From assembly GCA_002027195.1 (NCBI GenBank), contig MWJO01000026.1, forward strand, positions 1 through 64,000: 64,000 bases of DNA, given 5' to 3'. Shown here in pieces: positions 51,609 to 59,671 of the stretch (position 1 is the first letter of the stretch; each line of letters starts with the position of its first letter). Made by a program: the position numbers and the translations under genes. Source of the DNA: Streptomyces sp. GKU 895. Its GTDB lineage: Bacteria; Actinomycetota; Actinomycetes; Streptomycetales; Streptomycetaceae. The notes beneath the pieces are model-generated. The model was not told the origin of the DNA. It did not search any database and worked only from the letters and a program-made list of their open reading frames with translations.

Positions 51609-53726
51609 ATGACCGAGAACGTCATCAACCTGCACAAGGACACCGACCCGCCCGCCGACGCTGGCAACGTGACCACGCTGACCGTGGTCCCCGACCCTGA
51701 CCCGGCTCCGCTCGTGCCGTTGTGGGTGCGCTCGGGGCGCGCTATACGGCGCATCGTCACCGACGAGCGGACCACGACCGCTGGCCGCGCCATCGTCCGG
51801 CACAGCATCTACACCCTCAACGGCGGCCGCATCGTGGCCCGCCGCACATGGGACGGCCGGACTGGGGCCCGCTATGAGCGCATGCTCCGCGCGGCCGAAG
51901 CGCAGGGCAACTACGAGGTGGCGGAGGAGTGGGAGGAGCGTCTCCAGCGCTTCCGCGAGGCCCGCCACCGCCGTCGCATGGACCTGCTGCACTCGCCCGA
52001 GCAGGTGGCCAAGGGCGCCGTTGTCGGCGCCGGCATGAGCATTGGCGTGCTGGTCGCCCTCGGCATCGTGATGGCGCTGAACACCAAGGACGTCAAGGAC
52101 GTCATCACCCCGCTCTCGGCCACCATCGACTTCATCGGCGCACTGATCCACATCGTTCAAGTCGTGTGGCCGTACGCGGTCGTCCTCGGCCCGCTGTTCG
52201 CTCTGCTGGGCATGTGGGCCGTCGGCAGCAAGCAGCAGGCCGCACCCCAGTGGGCGCTTCCCGCCAACGTCCGTTCCGGCGAGGGTGAGCCGATCACCCC
52301 GTCCATCGTGGTGCAGGCGCTGCGTCACCTGGGCATCCCGGCGCTCAGGAACGCCATCAAGGAGATGGGCGACGCGGGCGCGTCGATGCTGTCGCCGATC
52401 GTGATCGCCGGGCGCGGTGTCGAGGTCGACGTGGCCCTCCCGCTGGAGGTGTCCACGATCGAAGTGCAGAACCGGCGCCGCAAGCTCGCGGAGAACCTCA
52501 ACCGGCACGAGCACGAGGTGTTCATCACCATCCCGCCGGCCGCCCGCACGGTCCGGCTGTGGATCGCGGATTCCGGCGCGCTCGATGAGCCGATCGGTCC
52601 GTCCCCGCTGGTCACGGACGACACGATGGTCGCCGACTACGCCAAGGGCCGTGCCCCGTGGGGGCAGGACCTGCGCGGCGATGCCGCCCTGCTGAGTCTG
52701 TTCCAGCGGATGCTGCTGGTCACCGGCATGTCCAACCAGGGCAAGACCGCCGCCCTGCGTGCGCTCGCGCTGTGGCTGGTGCTGGATCGCCGGGTTGAGT
52801 TCCGCATCGCCGACCTCAAGGGCGCCGGTGACTGGGCCATGTTCGACGGCCTGGCCACGGTGCTGATCCAGGGGCCGACCGATGAGCACGTGATCGAGGC
52901 CACCGAGATGCTGGAGAGCGGCGTTGAGGAGATGAACCGCCGTCTCCAAGCTGCTCCCGGAACCGAGTTCACGCCGCTGATCCTGCTGGTGGACGAGGCG
53001 CAAGTGGCGTTCATGTGCCCGATCAAGGACGCAGACAACCAGCCCTACGGCGGCTCGAAAGCCAACTCCCGGTACTTCATGGCCTGCCGCCGCATCCACA
53101 ACCAGGGCCGTGCCGTGAACGTGCTGCTGTGGCAGGGCACCCAGGACCCCACCGACCAGAACCTGCCCAAGATGGTCCGCGAGGGCGCCCACACCCGCGC
53201 CTCCCTCGCGCTGGGGACCGAATCACAGTCCCGCATGGCGCTGGGCGACAAGGCCGTCAACGGCGGCGCCGCCCCGCACCTGCTGCGTCCGGGCCTGGAC
53301 AAGGGAACCCTCGTCGTCGCCTCCGACGGCATCGACATCCCCAAAGGCCAGGCATCGATCACGGTACGCACGCACTACATCGACAACGACGCCGCCTACG
53401 CGATCGCCGACCGGGCCAGGGCCCTGCGCGACGGGGTCACCACCCTGCACGTCATCGAGCGCGGCGAGGACCGTGACGCGCTCGCGGACATCGCCGCCGC
53501 CATCGGTGACGCCCCGCGGCTGCCCACCACCGACGTCCTCAAGCGGCTCGCGATGCTCTGCGAGGACGTCTACGGCGGCTGGACCAACGGCGACCTCAAG
53601 AGCGCGCTGGAAGCCGAGGGCGAGGAGCCGAAGAAGTCCCACGGCCGCATGGTCGTCCACCGCGATCACGTCCTGCGCGCCCTCGCCCACCGCAACGCAG
53701 ACGGTTCCGCTTCCGCCTCCGAGTAA
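51609..53726 (+). CDS. TraB/FtsK-type conjugal DNA translocase
   Basis: 705 residues from ATG 51609; CAGGAGC lies 11 bases upstream. An N-terminal cytoplasmic part with a coiled stretch (RYERMLRAAEAQGNYEVAEE) is followed by two membrane helices (about 138-157, 173-201). The motor has Walker A TGMSNQGKTAA (372-382), the FtsK-type RIADLKGAGDWA, and Walker B PLILLVDEAQVAF (456-468). The C-terminal 100 residues are a winged-helix-like region. In streptomycetes this hexameric pump moves double-stranded plasmid DNA between hyphae after binding short clt repeats, and repeats of GGGGAGGC follow directly downstream. Confidence 0.92.
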   Translation: MTENVINLHKDTDPPADAGNVTTLTVVPDPDPAPLVPLWVRSGRAIRRIVTDERTTTAGRAIVRHSIYTLNGGRIVARRTWDGRTGARYERMLRAAEAQGNYEVAEEWEERLQRFREARHRRRMDLLHSPEQVAKGAVVGAGMSIGVLVALGIVMALNTKDVKDVITPLSATIDFIGALIHIVQVVWPYAVVLGPLFALLGMWAVGSKQQAAPQWALPANVRSGEGEPITPSIVVQALRHLGIPALRNAIKEMGDAGASMLSPIVIAGRGVEVDVALPLEVSTIEVQNRRRKLAENLNRHEHEVFITIPPAARTVRLWIADSGALDEPIGPSPLVTDDTMVADYAKGRAPWGQDLRGDAALLSLFQRMLLVTGMSNQGKTAALRALALWLVLDRRVEFRIADLKGAGDWAMFDGLATVLIQGPTDEHVIEATEMLESGVEEMNRRLQAAPGTEFTPLILLVDEAQVAFMCPIKDADNQPYGGSKANSRYFMACRRIHNQGRAVNVLLWQGTQDPTDQNLPKMVREGAHTRASLALGTESQSRMALGDKAVNGGAAPHLLRPGLDKGTLVVASDGIDIPKGQASITVRTHYIDNDAAYAIADRARALRDGVTTLHVIERGEDRDALADIAAAIGDAPRLPTTDVLKRLAMLCEDVYGGWTNGDLKSALEAEGEEPKKSHGRMVVHRDHVLRALAHRNADGSASASE

Positions 53727-53727
53727 C

Positions 53728-53900
53728 GGGGAGGCGCACCCGGCCGGCCCGGGGAGGCGGGGAGAACTCCCCAACCGCCTCGACCCGCATCCCCCGCCTT
53801 GATCAGCGAAAACATTGTTTCGGGGAGGCGGGAGGCACCCCAGGTCAGCCCCCGAAACCCCCTCCACAGCGCCCCTCGAAGGGGGTGCCCATGCCTCCCC
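53728..53900. promoter_or_regulatory. Candidate clt transfer locus: GGGGAGGC repeats
   Basis: GGGGAGGC at 53728, 53751 and 53822 in direct order, and inverted (GCCTCCCC) at 53893. An AT-rich island (GCGAAAACATTGTTTCGGGG) lies between. TraB proteins recognise 8-bp repeats next to their own genes, and this stretch begins right after the traB stop and has no gene. Confidence 0.55.
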
Positions 53901-53925
53901 AACCCGTGTTCGGAAGGGATTCCGC

Positions 53926-54393
53926 ATGTACCCCGAACCTGCCCGCCCCACGGCCTTAGAGCGGGCCGTGGAAGTCCATCAGCCGACACCGATACAGCCC
54001 GTCGTCGTCCAACAGCCGGCGCCGATGGTGCCCGTCCAGCCGGGCCACGTCCCGACCGTGGCGAGCGTCGTTCTGCCGGACGGCCGCGTCGTCACCGGCT
54101 ACACCATGACCCACGTCCAGCCCGAACCGGTCGCGGCCAAGCCGGCCGTCTCCCGCGCGGCCGTCAACGTCGCCCTCGGAGGCGTCGGCTTCCTCGCCGT
54201 GTGCGGCGGACTGCTGCTCCTCACCACGTTCATCACCGCGCTCACGGCGCTGATCACCCAGCTCATCACCCTCGCCGCCGTCATCTTCGGCGGATGGATC
54301 GCCGTGCAGGTCCTCGGCTCGCGCAGCCACGGCGACGGGACCACAGTCAACATCCGCAAAGCGATCTTCAAGCGCAACCACTTCAACGGCTGA
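53926..54393 (+). CDS. Spd-type small membrane protein
   Basis: 155 residues from ATG 53926, with GGAAGGGA upstream. The N-terminal 85 residues are rich in Pro/Gln/Val (HQPTPIQPVVVQQPAPMVPV). Then one or two membrane helices occur, AVNVALGGVGFLAVCGGLLL and LITLAAVIFGGWIAVQVL, followed by a short basic tail NIRKAIFKRNHF. The pattern and place after traB fit the SpdB/SpdA spread proteins of AICEs. Confidence 0.75.
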   Translation: MYPEPARPTALERAVEVHQPTPIQPVVVQQPAPMVPVQPGHVPTVASVVLPDGRVVTGYTMTHVQPEPVAAKPAVSRAAVNVALGGVGFLAVCGGLLLLTTFITALTALITQLITLAAVIFGGWIAVQVLGSRSHGDGTTVNIRKAIFKRNHFNG

Positions 54394-54410
54394 GAGAAGA
54401 CAAGGAAGTC

Positions 54411-54842
54411 ATGACCGACACCGAGACCTTCGAGACCATCCGATACACCGCTGACGTGGTGTGCATTCGGGGTGGCGCCGTCCTGCTGATCGAGCGGGGA
54501 TGGCCGCCGCACAAGGGACGGCTCGCCCTGCCGGGCGGCCACGTCGACCCCGGAGAGACCTCCCGCGCCGCCGCTGCGCGAGAACTGCTGGAAGAGACCG
54601 GCGTCCACGTCGACGCCGACGACCTGGACCTGATCGGCATCTACGACGCCCCCGACCGCGACCCGCGCGGCCGGTACGTCACGGCCGCCTACCTGGTTAC
54701 CGTCCCCGACGACACCACGGCACACGCCGGCGACGACGCCGCCGCCATTCGCTGGACGGCGCTCGACAACACCGGCTCTCTCGCGTTCGACCACAGCGAG
54801 ATCGTGGCCTCTGCGCGGCGCCGGCACAACGCCCCCTTCTAG
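54411..54842 (+). CDS. Nudix hydrolase-domain protein, possible Pif-like immunity factor
   Basis: 143 residues from ATG 54411 behind AAGGAAG. The Nudix box runs GGHVDPGETSRAAAARELLE then ETGV, fitting GX5EX7REUXEEXGU. RYTADVVCIRGGAVLLIERG opens the fold. Most relatives hydrolyse nucleoside diphosphate derivatives. In pSAM2, Pif carries a Nudix motif and blocks repeat transfer between cells already holding the element. This gene lies in a similar place, between transfer and replication genes. I infer such a role; metabolic housecleaning is the alternative. Confidence 0.88.
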   Translation: MTDTETFETIRYTADVVCIRGGAVLLIERGWPPHKGRLALPGGHVDPGETSRAAAARELLEETGVHVDADDLDLIGIYDAPDRDPRGRYVTAAYLVTVPDDTTAHAGDDAAAIRWTALDNTGSLAFDHSEIVASARRRHNAPF

Positions 54843-54932
54843 CTACGCCAAGGGCGACCCCTCACGTCTCGCCAAAGTCGCGGGGCCGCCCTTGTCAGCC
54901 AGTCACCCTTCAAGGAACTGGAGACATCCAGC

Positions 54933-55838
54933 ATGACCCAAGACCCCCGTTTAGCGCTGCTCCGCGCCGCGCTGGATGCCGCAGAACGCGGCTGGCGCGT
55001 CTTCCCCCTGCGCCCCGGCACCAAGCGCCCCGCCCTGCACGGCGAGAAGTCCTGCACCCGCACCGGCGAGTGCGCGGGCGGCCACCTGAAGTGGGAACAG
55101 CGCGCCACCACTGACCCTGACCGCATCCAAGCAGCTTGGACACAGGTGCCGTTCAACGTCGGCATCGCCACCGGCCCCTCCGGGCTGCTCGTGATCGACC
55201 TGGACACCCCAGAGCACAAGGGCAGTTCGGACGCGCCTTGCGGCGCGGCAACCTTCGGGGCGCTCTGCGAGCGCGCCGGGCACCCGGTACCTGACACCCA
55301 CCGGACCCGGACCCCGAGCGGTGGGGGGCACCTGTACTTCGACGCCCCCGCCGGGATGAGGTTGCCCAGCACCGTTGAGGCCCTCGCCCCCTCGGTGGAC
55401 ACCCGGGCATGGGGCGGGTACGTCGTCGCCGCCGGGTCCCACACCCCCACCGGAACCTACGAAGCGCTGTGCGGCCCTGAGACGGCCTCTCTGCCCTCGT
55501 GGCTGCAAAGCATCCTGGAACCGGCCCCCAGGGCGCCTCAGGCCCCCTCAATGGCCATCATGGGGCAATCCCGCCGATATGCGGATGTAGCGCTGACCGA
55601 TGAGGTGCGGAACGTCGCCTCGGCCCAACTCGGGGAGCGGGAAGCGAAGTTGTTCCGCGCCGCCCGCGCCCTGGGTCGCTTCGTCGCGTGGGGCGACCTC
55701 CCCCGGCACGTGGTTGAGCAGGCTCTTCAGGAGGGAGGAGAGGCGGCCGGACTCACCGTCGCCGAGTGCCGCTCCACCATCCGCAGCGCCCTGAACTGGT
55801 CCATCGCCCACAACTCGGTCAGGCGGGATGCGGCATGA
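54933..55838 (+). CDS. Bifunctional DNA primase/polymerase (prim-pol)
   Basis: 301 residues. AALDAAERGWRVFPLRPGTK is the standard prim-pol opening. The metal pair is VIDLDTP (Asp89, Asp91), and RTPSGGGHLYFDAP (His133) and SVDTRAWGGYVVAAGSHTPT complete the active site. The C-terminal part (ALGRFVAWGDLPRHVVEQAL) resembles the helical PriCT region. It primes element replication with the DUF3631 ATPase encoded downstream. The stop overlaps the next start (ATGA). Confidence 0.9.
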   Translation: MTQDPRLALLRAALDAAERGWRVFPLRPGTKRPALHGEKSCTRTGECAGGHLKWEQRATTDPDRIQAAWTQVPFNVGIATGPSGLLVIDLDTPEHKGSSDAPCGAATFGALCERAGHPVPDTHRTRTPSGGGHLYFDAPAGMRLPSTVEALAPSVDTRAWGGYVVAAGSHTPTGTYEALCGPETASLPSWLQSILEPAPRAPQAPSMAIMGQSRRYADVALTDEVRNVASAQLGEREAKLFRAARALGRFVAWGDLPRHVVEQALQEGGEAAGLTVAECRSTIRSALNWSIAHNSVRRDAA

Positions 55839-56245
55839 GCGCCCCTCCCCGCCCCTCCCTGAAGAGCCTCACCGGCGCCCCGACCGGCCCGAGCGTCGCC
55901 GAACCGGCCGCAGCCGCACCGGCCGTGGGCGAGCCGAAAGGCGCCGCCCGCAAGGGCGTCCGAACTGCTCTTGGTTCTGAGCCGTCGCCCGGCGACGGTG
56001 ACGACCCGACCCCGGAGAGGCCCGGTATCCACATCTACACCCCGCCCGTCTACCGCGACCACTACGACGGCGCCCGCTGGTCCAAGCGCTACGGCGACAC
56101 CCCCACCGCTGCCTACGCCTGTGCCTGCGGCCGGACCGGCACCGCCGCCGGGCCTCGCAGTGTGGCCGCGCTCGTCGCTGAATACGACGCCCACCGCGCG
56201 CTGTGCCGGCGCGGTAGTTCCCAGGAAGGAAGGGCCGCCGCATGA
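55835..56245 (+). CDS. Small AICE replication-region protein
   Basis: 136 residues from ATG 55835, overlapping the prim-pol stop. A Pro/Ala-rich N-terminus precedes YRDHYDGARWSKRYGDTPTA and AYACACGRTGTAAGPRSVAA, with Cys and His (CACG, HRALC) that could bind zinc. It overlaps the next gene by ATGA. The three genes are translationally linked, so it probably assists replication. Not recognised by name. Confidence 0.7.
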   Translation: MSAPPRPSLKSLTGAPTGPSVAEPAAAAPAVGEPKGAARKGVRTALGSEPSPGDGDDPTPERPGIHIYTPPVYRDHYDGARWSKRYGDTPTAAYACACGRTGTAAGPRSVAALVAEYDAHRALCRRGSSQEGRAAA

Positions 56246-57390
56246 CCCCCACGTCCATTGACGGGGCCGCGCTGCTCGATGAGGTGGAAGCCTTCCACCG
56301 TCGCTTCAACGTCTTCCCCCACGAAGCCGCCTACGTCGCCGTGGCGCTGTGGGACGCCCACGCTCATCTCCTGGACTGCTTCGACTCCACCCCCCGGCTG
56401 GCGTTCCTCTCGCCGGAGCCGGGGTCGGGCAAGTCGCGAGCGCTGGAGATCGTGGAAACCCTCGTGCCGCAGCCCATGACGGCCGTGAACGCGTCCGCCG
56501 CCGCGCTGTTCAGGTCGGTGTCCAGCCCCAACGGACGCCCGACGATCCTGTTTGACGAGATCGACACGATCTTCGGCCCCAAGGCGGGAGACAACGAGGA
56601 GTTGCGCGGTTTCCTCAACGCCGGACACCGTCGCACCGGGGTGACTTACCGGTGCATCGGTGACGGCGGCAACCAGACCGTGCAGGCCTTCCCCTCGTAC
56701 TGCGCCGTGGCCGTTGCTGGTCTCGGCTCGCTTCCGGACACGATCATGACCAGGTCGGTCGTGATCCGGATGCGTCGCCGGGCCCGCAACGAACGCGTGG
56801 AAGCCTTCCGTGCCCGCGTCCACGAAGCAGAAGGGCACAAGCTCCGTGACCGGCTCGCCCAATGGGCCGAACACGCACGGGGGTTCGTCATGGGCGCGTG
56901 GCCGGAGATGCCAGAGGGGGTCAGCGACCGGCCGGCGGATGTGTGGGAACCGCTGTTGGCCATCGCCGACGCGGTCGGCGGGGCATGGCCCGAGCGGGCG
57001 CGTGAAGCGTGCGTGGCCCTGGTGACCGCTTCCCGCGCCAACGACAAGGGCAGTCTCGGGGTTCGGCTGCTGACCGACCTGCGTGATCACGTCATGGTCG
57101 GCATCGACCGCCTGCCCACCGTCGCCATCCTCGACCGGCTCAACGCCCTCGACGACGCCCCATGGGCCGACCTGCACGGAAAGCCGCTGGACAACCGGCG
57201 TCTGTCGAAGATGCTCGGGGAGTACATGACGGCGGACAACGAGCCGATCGCCTCCCGCAACATCAAGACCGCCGGGAGCTGCCTCAAGGGCTACTACGCC
57301 ACCGATCTGCACGACGCGTGGGCCCGCTACTGCCCCCCGCCCCCGGAAAGTCCGCTACCTCCGCTACCGGGCACCGAAAACGTGGCCTGA
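56242..57390 (+). CDS. DUF3631 P-loop ATPase, replication helicase-like
   Basis: 382 residues. Walker A is LSPEPGSGKSRALEI (residues 57-70 region), Walker B TILFDEIDTIFG (Asp105, Glu106), followed by GFLNAGHRRTGVTYR and SVVIRMRRRARNERVEAFRA (arginine finger region). The DUF3631 C-terminal domain begins near TVAILDRLNALDDAPWADLH and ends LKGYYATDLHDAWARY. Members pair with prim-pol in AICEs as the replicative ATPase. The last codons already contain two CCGCTACC units of the iteron array. Confidence 0.88.
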   Translation: MTPTSIDGAALLDEVEAFHRRFNVFPHEAAYVAVALWDAHAHLLDCFDSTPRLAFLSPEPGSGKSRALEIVETLVPQPMTAVNASAAALFRSVSSPNGRPTILFDEIDTIFGPKAGDNEELRGFLNAGHRRTGVTYRCIGDGGNQTVQAFPSYCAVAVAGLGSLPDTIMTRSVVIRMRRRARNERVEAFRARVHEAEGHKLRDRLAQWAEHARGFVMGAWPEMPEGVSDRPADVWEPLLAIADAVGGAWPERAREACVALVTASRANDKGSLGVRLLTDLRDHVMVGIDRLPTVAILDRLNALDDAPWADLHGKPLDNRRLSKMLGEYMTADNEPIASRNIKTAGSCLKGYYATDLHDAWARYCPPPPESPLPPLPGTENVA

Positions 57391-57516
57391 GCTGCACGAA
57401 TGCGGTAGCGGCAACCACCCGAAGTTGCCGCTACCGCCCCGCTACCCATCCGCTACCGCTACCCCTTCCCGCTACCCGCAGCAGGCCCCTGACCTGCGCG
57501 GTAGCGGCGGTAGCGG
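57352..57516. repeat. Iteron array of CCGCTACC, candidate replication origin
   Basis: Ten copies of the 8-mer CCGCTACC or its complement occur in 165 bp: 57352, 57361, 57404r, 57428, 57439, 57450, 57456, 57469, 57500r and 57509r. The array begins in the 3' end of the DUF3631 gene and fills the gap before xis. Such a density next to rep genes is typical of an origin. Confidence 0.75.
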
Positions 57517-57575
57517 AAGTAGCGCCCCTCAGAAGGGGGCCGACGTGGGCCCCGTCCTCTCCCGGAGGTCTCGAC

Positions 57576-57773
57576 GTGCTGACCGTCGTCGCGAGTGAAC
57601 CCCAAGCCCTGACCGTCCCGGAGGTCATGACCGCGCTGAAACTGAGCCGCAGCAAGGTCTACGACCTCATCCGCTCCAAGCAGCTCCCGAGCTACACGTC
57701 TGGCCGCGCCCGCCGCATCCCGGTCGACGCCGTACGCCACTACATGCAGGACCGACTGGAGGAAGCAGCCTGA
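57576..57773 (+). CDS. xis: Excisionase, MerR-like helix-turn-helix
   Basis: 65 residues from GTG 57576 behind GGAGG. LTVPEVMTALKLSRSKVYDL is the winged-helix HTH, IRSKQLPSYTSGRARRIPVD the wing, and DAVRHYMQDRLEEAA the end. It is the classic directionality factor paired with tyrosine integrases. Its stop overlaps the int start (TGATGG). It would bend att DNA for excision, probably at the TGATGTCAG arm sites. Confidence 0.9.
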   Translation: MLTVVASEPQALTVPEVMTALKLSRSKVYDLIRSKQLPSYTSGRARRIPVDAVRHYMQDRLEEAA

Positions 57774-59056
57774 TGGCCAAGCGACGCGCCAACGGCGAGG
57801 GAACCATCACCAAGCGCGCGGACGGTCGCTACCAGGCCGCCGCCTACGTCTACCGGCCCGACGGAACACGCACCCGGAAGTTCGTCTACGGCAAATCCCG
57901 TGAGGAAGTAGCCGACAAGCTCACGGAAATGCAAGAGAAGACTCGGCAGGGCATCCCTGCTGCGTCGTCCACCATGGCGTTCAGCGACTACCTCACATAC
58001 TGGCTCGCCGCCATTGCGCCGGACCGGCTCAAGCCCTCCACACTCAGCAGCTACGAGGGGCTCACGCGCCTCTACATCCGGCCGGCACTCGGCAAGAAGA
58101 AGCTGAACCGGCTCACCCCGGCGGATGTGCGCCGCTTCCTCACGGAGTTCAAGACCTCGTGCCTGTGCTGCCTCCGAGGCGCCGACAAGGAGCGTCCCGA
58201 GGACAAGCGTTCGTGCTGCGCCGTGGGTAAGTGCTGCAAGCGTCTCCCGTCGGCGCGCACCGTCCAGTACATCCACGCCGTTCTACGGTCCGCTCTCCAG
58301 CAGGCGATGCGCGAGGAACTGATCGCCCGCAACGTCGCCCGGATCGTGGAAACCCCCACCGTCACCCCCAAGGAGGTGCGCCCCCTGGACGCCACGGAAG
58401 CCCGTTTGCTGCTCAAGACCGCCAGATCTCACCGCCTGTACGCCCTGTGGCTGCTGCTCGTGTCGACCGGTCTGCGCCGGGGCGAGGCTCTCGCGCTCAC
58501 GTGGTCAGACGTGGACCTCACGAACGGTCAGCTCCGCGTCCGCCGGAACGTCCAGCGCATCCGGCGAGAGCTGATCTTCGGCACTCCGAAGACGACCCGG
58601 TCCGTCCGCACAGTGCCGCTTCCGAGGCACTGCGTACGAGCGCTCGCAGAGCACCGCAGTCAGCAGGATCGGGAGCGCAAGGTAGCGGGCAAGAAGTGGC
58701 AGGGCACCCCTGGACAGCCGGACGGGCTGATCTTCACGACGGTGACCGGTCGTGTCACCGACCCCCGCAGCCTCAACCGCATGCTGACCATCCTCTGCAA
58801 GAACGCGCACGTGCCGCGCGTACGCGTGCACGACCTCCGGCACACCTGCGCCTCGCTCCTGCTGGCTCAGGGGGTCGACGCTCGCACGATCATGGAGACG
58901 CTCGGGCACAGCACGATCACGATGACGCTGGACACCTACGCGCACGTGATGGACACGACGCTCCGCGCCGCCGCTGAGCGGATGGACGACGCGCTCAACC
59001 TCGACGAGCCGGAGGGGAAATCGGAGGGCGGCGAGGAACCGGCCAACGACGAATAG
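57773..59056 (+). CDS. int: Tyrosine recombinase (AICE integrase)
   Basis: 427 residues. N-terminal arm-binding part: GEGTITKRADGRYQAAAYVY. The core-binding SAM-like domain has MAFSDYLTYWLAAIAPDRLK. Catalytic residues are Arg235 (STGLRRGEAL), Lys273 region, His353 and Arg356 (VHDLRHTCAS), His379 (ETLGHSTI) and Tyr389 (DTYAHVM). An insert between the domains (residues 128-158) contains seven Cys (SCLCC...SCCAVGKCC), unusual for integrases and possibly a zinc or redox site. The gene ends 80 bases before attR in tRNA-Arg(ACG). Confidence 0.95.
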   Translation: MAKRRANGEGTITKRADGRYQAAAYVYRPDGTRTRKFVYGKSREEVADKLTEMQEKTRQGIPAASSTMAFSDYLTYWLAAIAPDRLKPSTLSSYEGLTRLYIRPALGKKKLNRLTPADVRRFLTEFKTSCLCCLRGADKERPEDKRSCCAVGKCCKRLPSARTVQYIHAVLRSALQQAMREELIARNVARIVETPTVTPKEVRPLDATEARLLLKTARSHRLYALWLLLVSTGLRRGEALALTWSDVDLTNGQLRVRRNVQRIRRELIFGTPKTTRSVRTVPLPRHCVRALAEHRSQQDRERKVAGKKWQGTPGQPDGLIFTTVTGRVTDPRSLNRMLTILCKNAHVPRVRVHDLRHTCASLLLAQGVDARTIMETLGHSTITMTLDTYAHVMDTTLRAAAERMDDALNLDEPEGKSEGGEEPANDE

Positions 59057-59073
59057 GCGCCGTTTCCGACCGC

Positions 59074-59096
59074 GTTGATGTCAGCCGCTGATGTCA
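59074..59096. repeat. Right arm-type site of the element
   Basis: GTTGATGTCAG-ccgc-TGATGTCA matches the left unit (46028-46051) in sequence and orientation. It lies 40 bases inside attR. Confidence 0.6.
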
Positions 59097-59131
59097 AAGG
59101 CCCCATGGGATGATCCCAAGGGGCCTTTGAC
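59093..59131 (+). terminator. Int terminator
   Basis: An 18-bp stem with one mismatch (59093-59110 with 59114-59131), just before attR. It would stop int transcripts entering the tRNA region and may also end tRNA-Arg transcription from the other side. Confidence 0.8.
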
Positions 59132-59135
59132 CTGT

Positions 59136-59178
59136 GTGCACTCGGCAGGATTCGAACCTGCAACCTTCTGATCCGTAG
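59136..59178. repeat. attR, 43-bp direct repeat inside tRNA-Arg
   Basis: Identical to attL. It covers the tRNA 3' part from the anticodon region to one base past the discriminator, so insertion rebuilt a complete tRNA. Confidence 0.95.
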
Positions 59179-59209
59179 TCAGATGCTCTATCCGTTAAGC
59201 TACGAGTGC
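59137..59209 (-). tRNA. tRNA-Arg (ACG)
   Basis: Acceptor GCACTCG pairs with CGAGTGC; discriminator A; CCA not encoded. The anticodon loop CTACGGA between TCTGA and TCAGA gives ACG, whose A34 is the TadA substrate. T-arm GCAGG/CCTGC with loop TTCGAAT. It hosts the AICE insertion; its 3' end faces the element. Confidence 0.95.
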
Positions 59210-59368
59210 TTGTTTTGTTTTCCCGCCGTTCCTTGCCCTTCCGGGCTGCTCGCGGCGACAGGAAGAACATTACATGACTGCCGCCGCCATGTGAAATCCG
59301 TTAGCCGTACCCCTTGTGACCTGCGAAAACGCGTTGAGGGCGGCATGAGCGGCCGATGCCGGACAACG

Positions 59369-59400
59369 ACGAAGCCCCGGTCCGAGGACCGGGGCTTCGT
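59369..59400 (-). terminator. Hairpin terminator after tRNA-Ser(GCT)
   Basis: A perfect 14-bp stem (59369-59382 with 59387-59400) closes on CGAG, 9 bases beyond the tRNA 3' end on the minus strand. Confidence 0.82.
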
Positions 59401-59409
59401 GATCAAGCG

Positions 59410-59500
59410 CGGAGGCGGAGGGATTTGAACCCTCGATGGGCTTTAAGGCCCAAACCGCATTAGCAGTGCGGCGCCATAGACCGGACTAGGCGACGCCTCC
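59410..59500 (-). tRNA. tRNA-Ser (GCT)
   Basis: Acceptor GGAGGCG pairs with CGCCTCC; discriminator G; CCA not encoded. The anticodon loop CTGCTAA between CGCA and TGCG gives GCT. The long variable arm (TTGGGCCTTAAAGCCCA) marks a class II tRNA. T-loop TTCAAAT. Confidence 0.95.
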
Positions 59501-59671
59501 AGCACAACCGCCCGCGCGAGCGCGAGTGGTGCGTGCAGATGATGACACAGTCGAGCGCGGTGTCACCAATCGCCTCCCACGGTACTAGGCAGGCGGGCCG
59601 CAGGGCAAAGCTGTTCTCGCCGTCACCGCGCCGTGCCGCAACCGGCCGGGGCGGGCGGCGTTAGTCAGGTC

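Larger units (their letters stand above)
45879..59178. mobile_element. Actinomycete integrative and conjugative element (AICE), inserted in tRNA-Arg(ACG)
   Basis: Bounded by 43-bp direct repeats (45879-45921, 59136-59178), one being the 3' end of an intact tRNA-Arg; the other is an orphan 3' tRNA fragment. The unit between repeat starts is 13,257 bp. It has the expected AICE modules: transfer (TraB, Spd-type proteins, candidate clt), replication (prim-pol, DUF3631 ATPase, iteron array) and integration (Xis, tyrosine integrase next to attR). Cargo is a HTH/PP2C pair facing the other way. No reading frame in it looks broken, so it may still be mobile. I see no GntR-type KorSA/TraR and no SpoIIE/Pra homologue. 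Confidence 0.93.
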
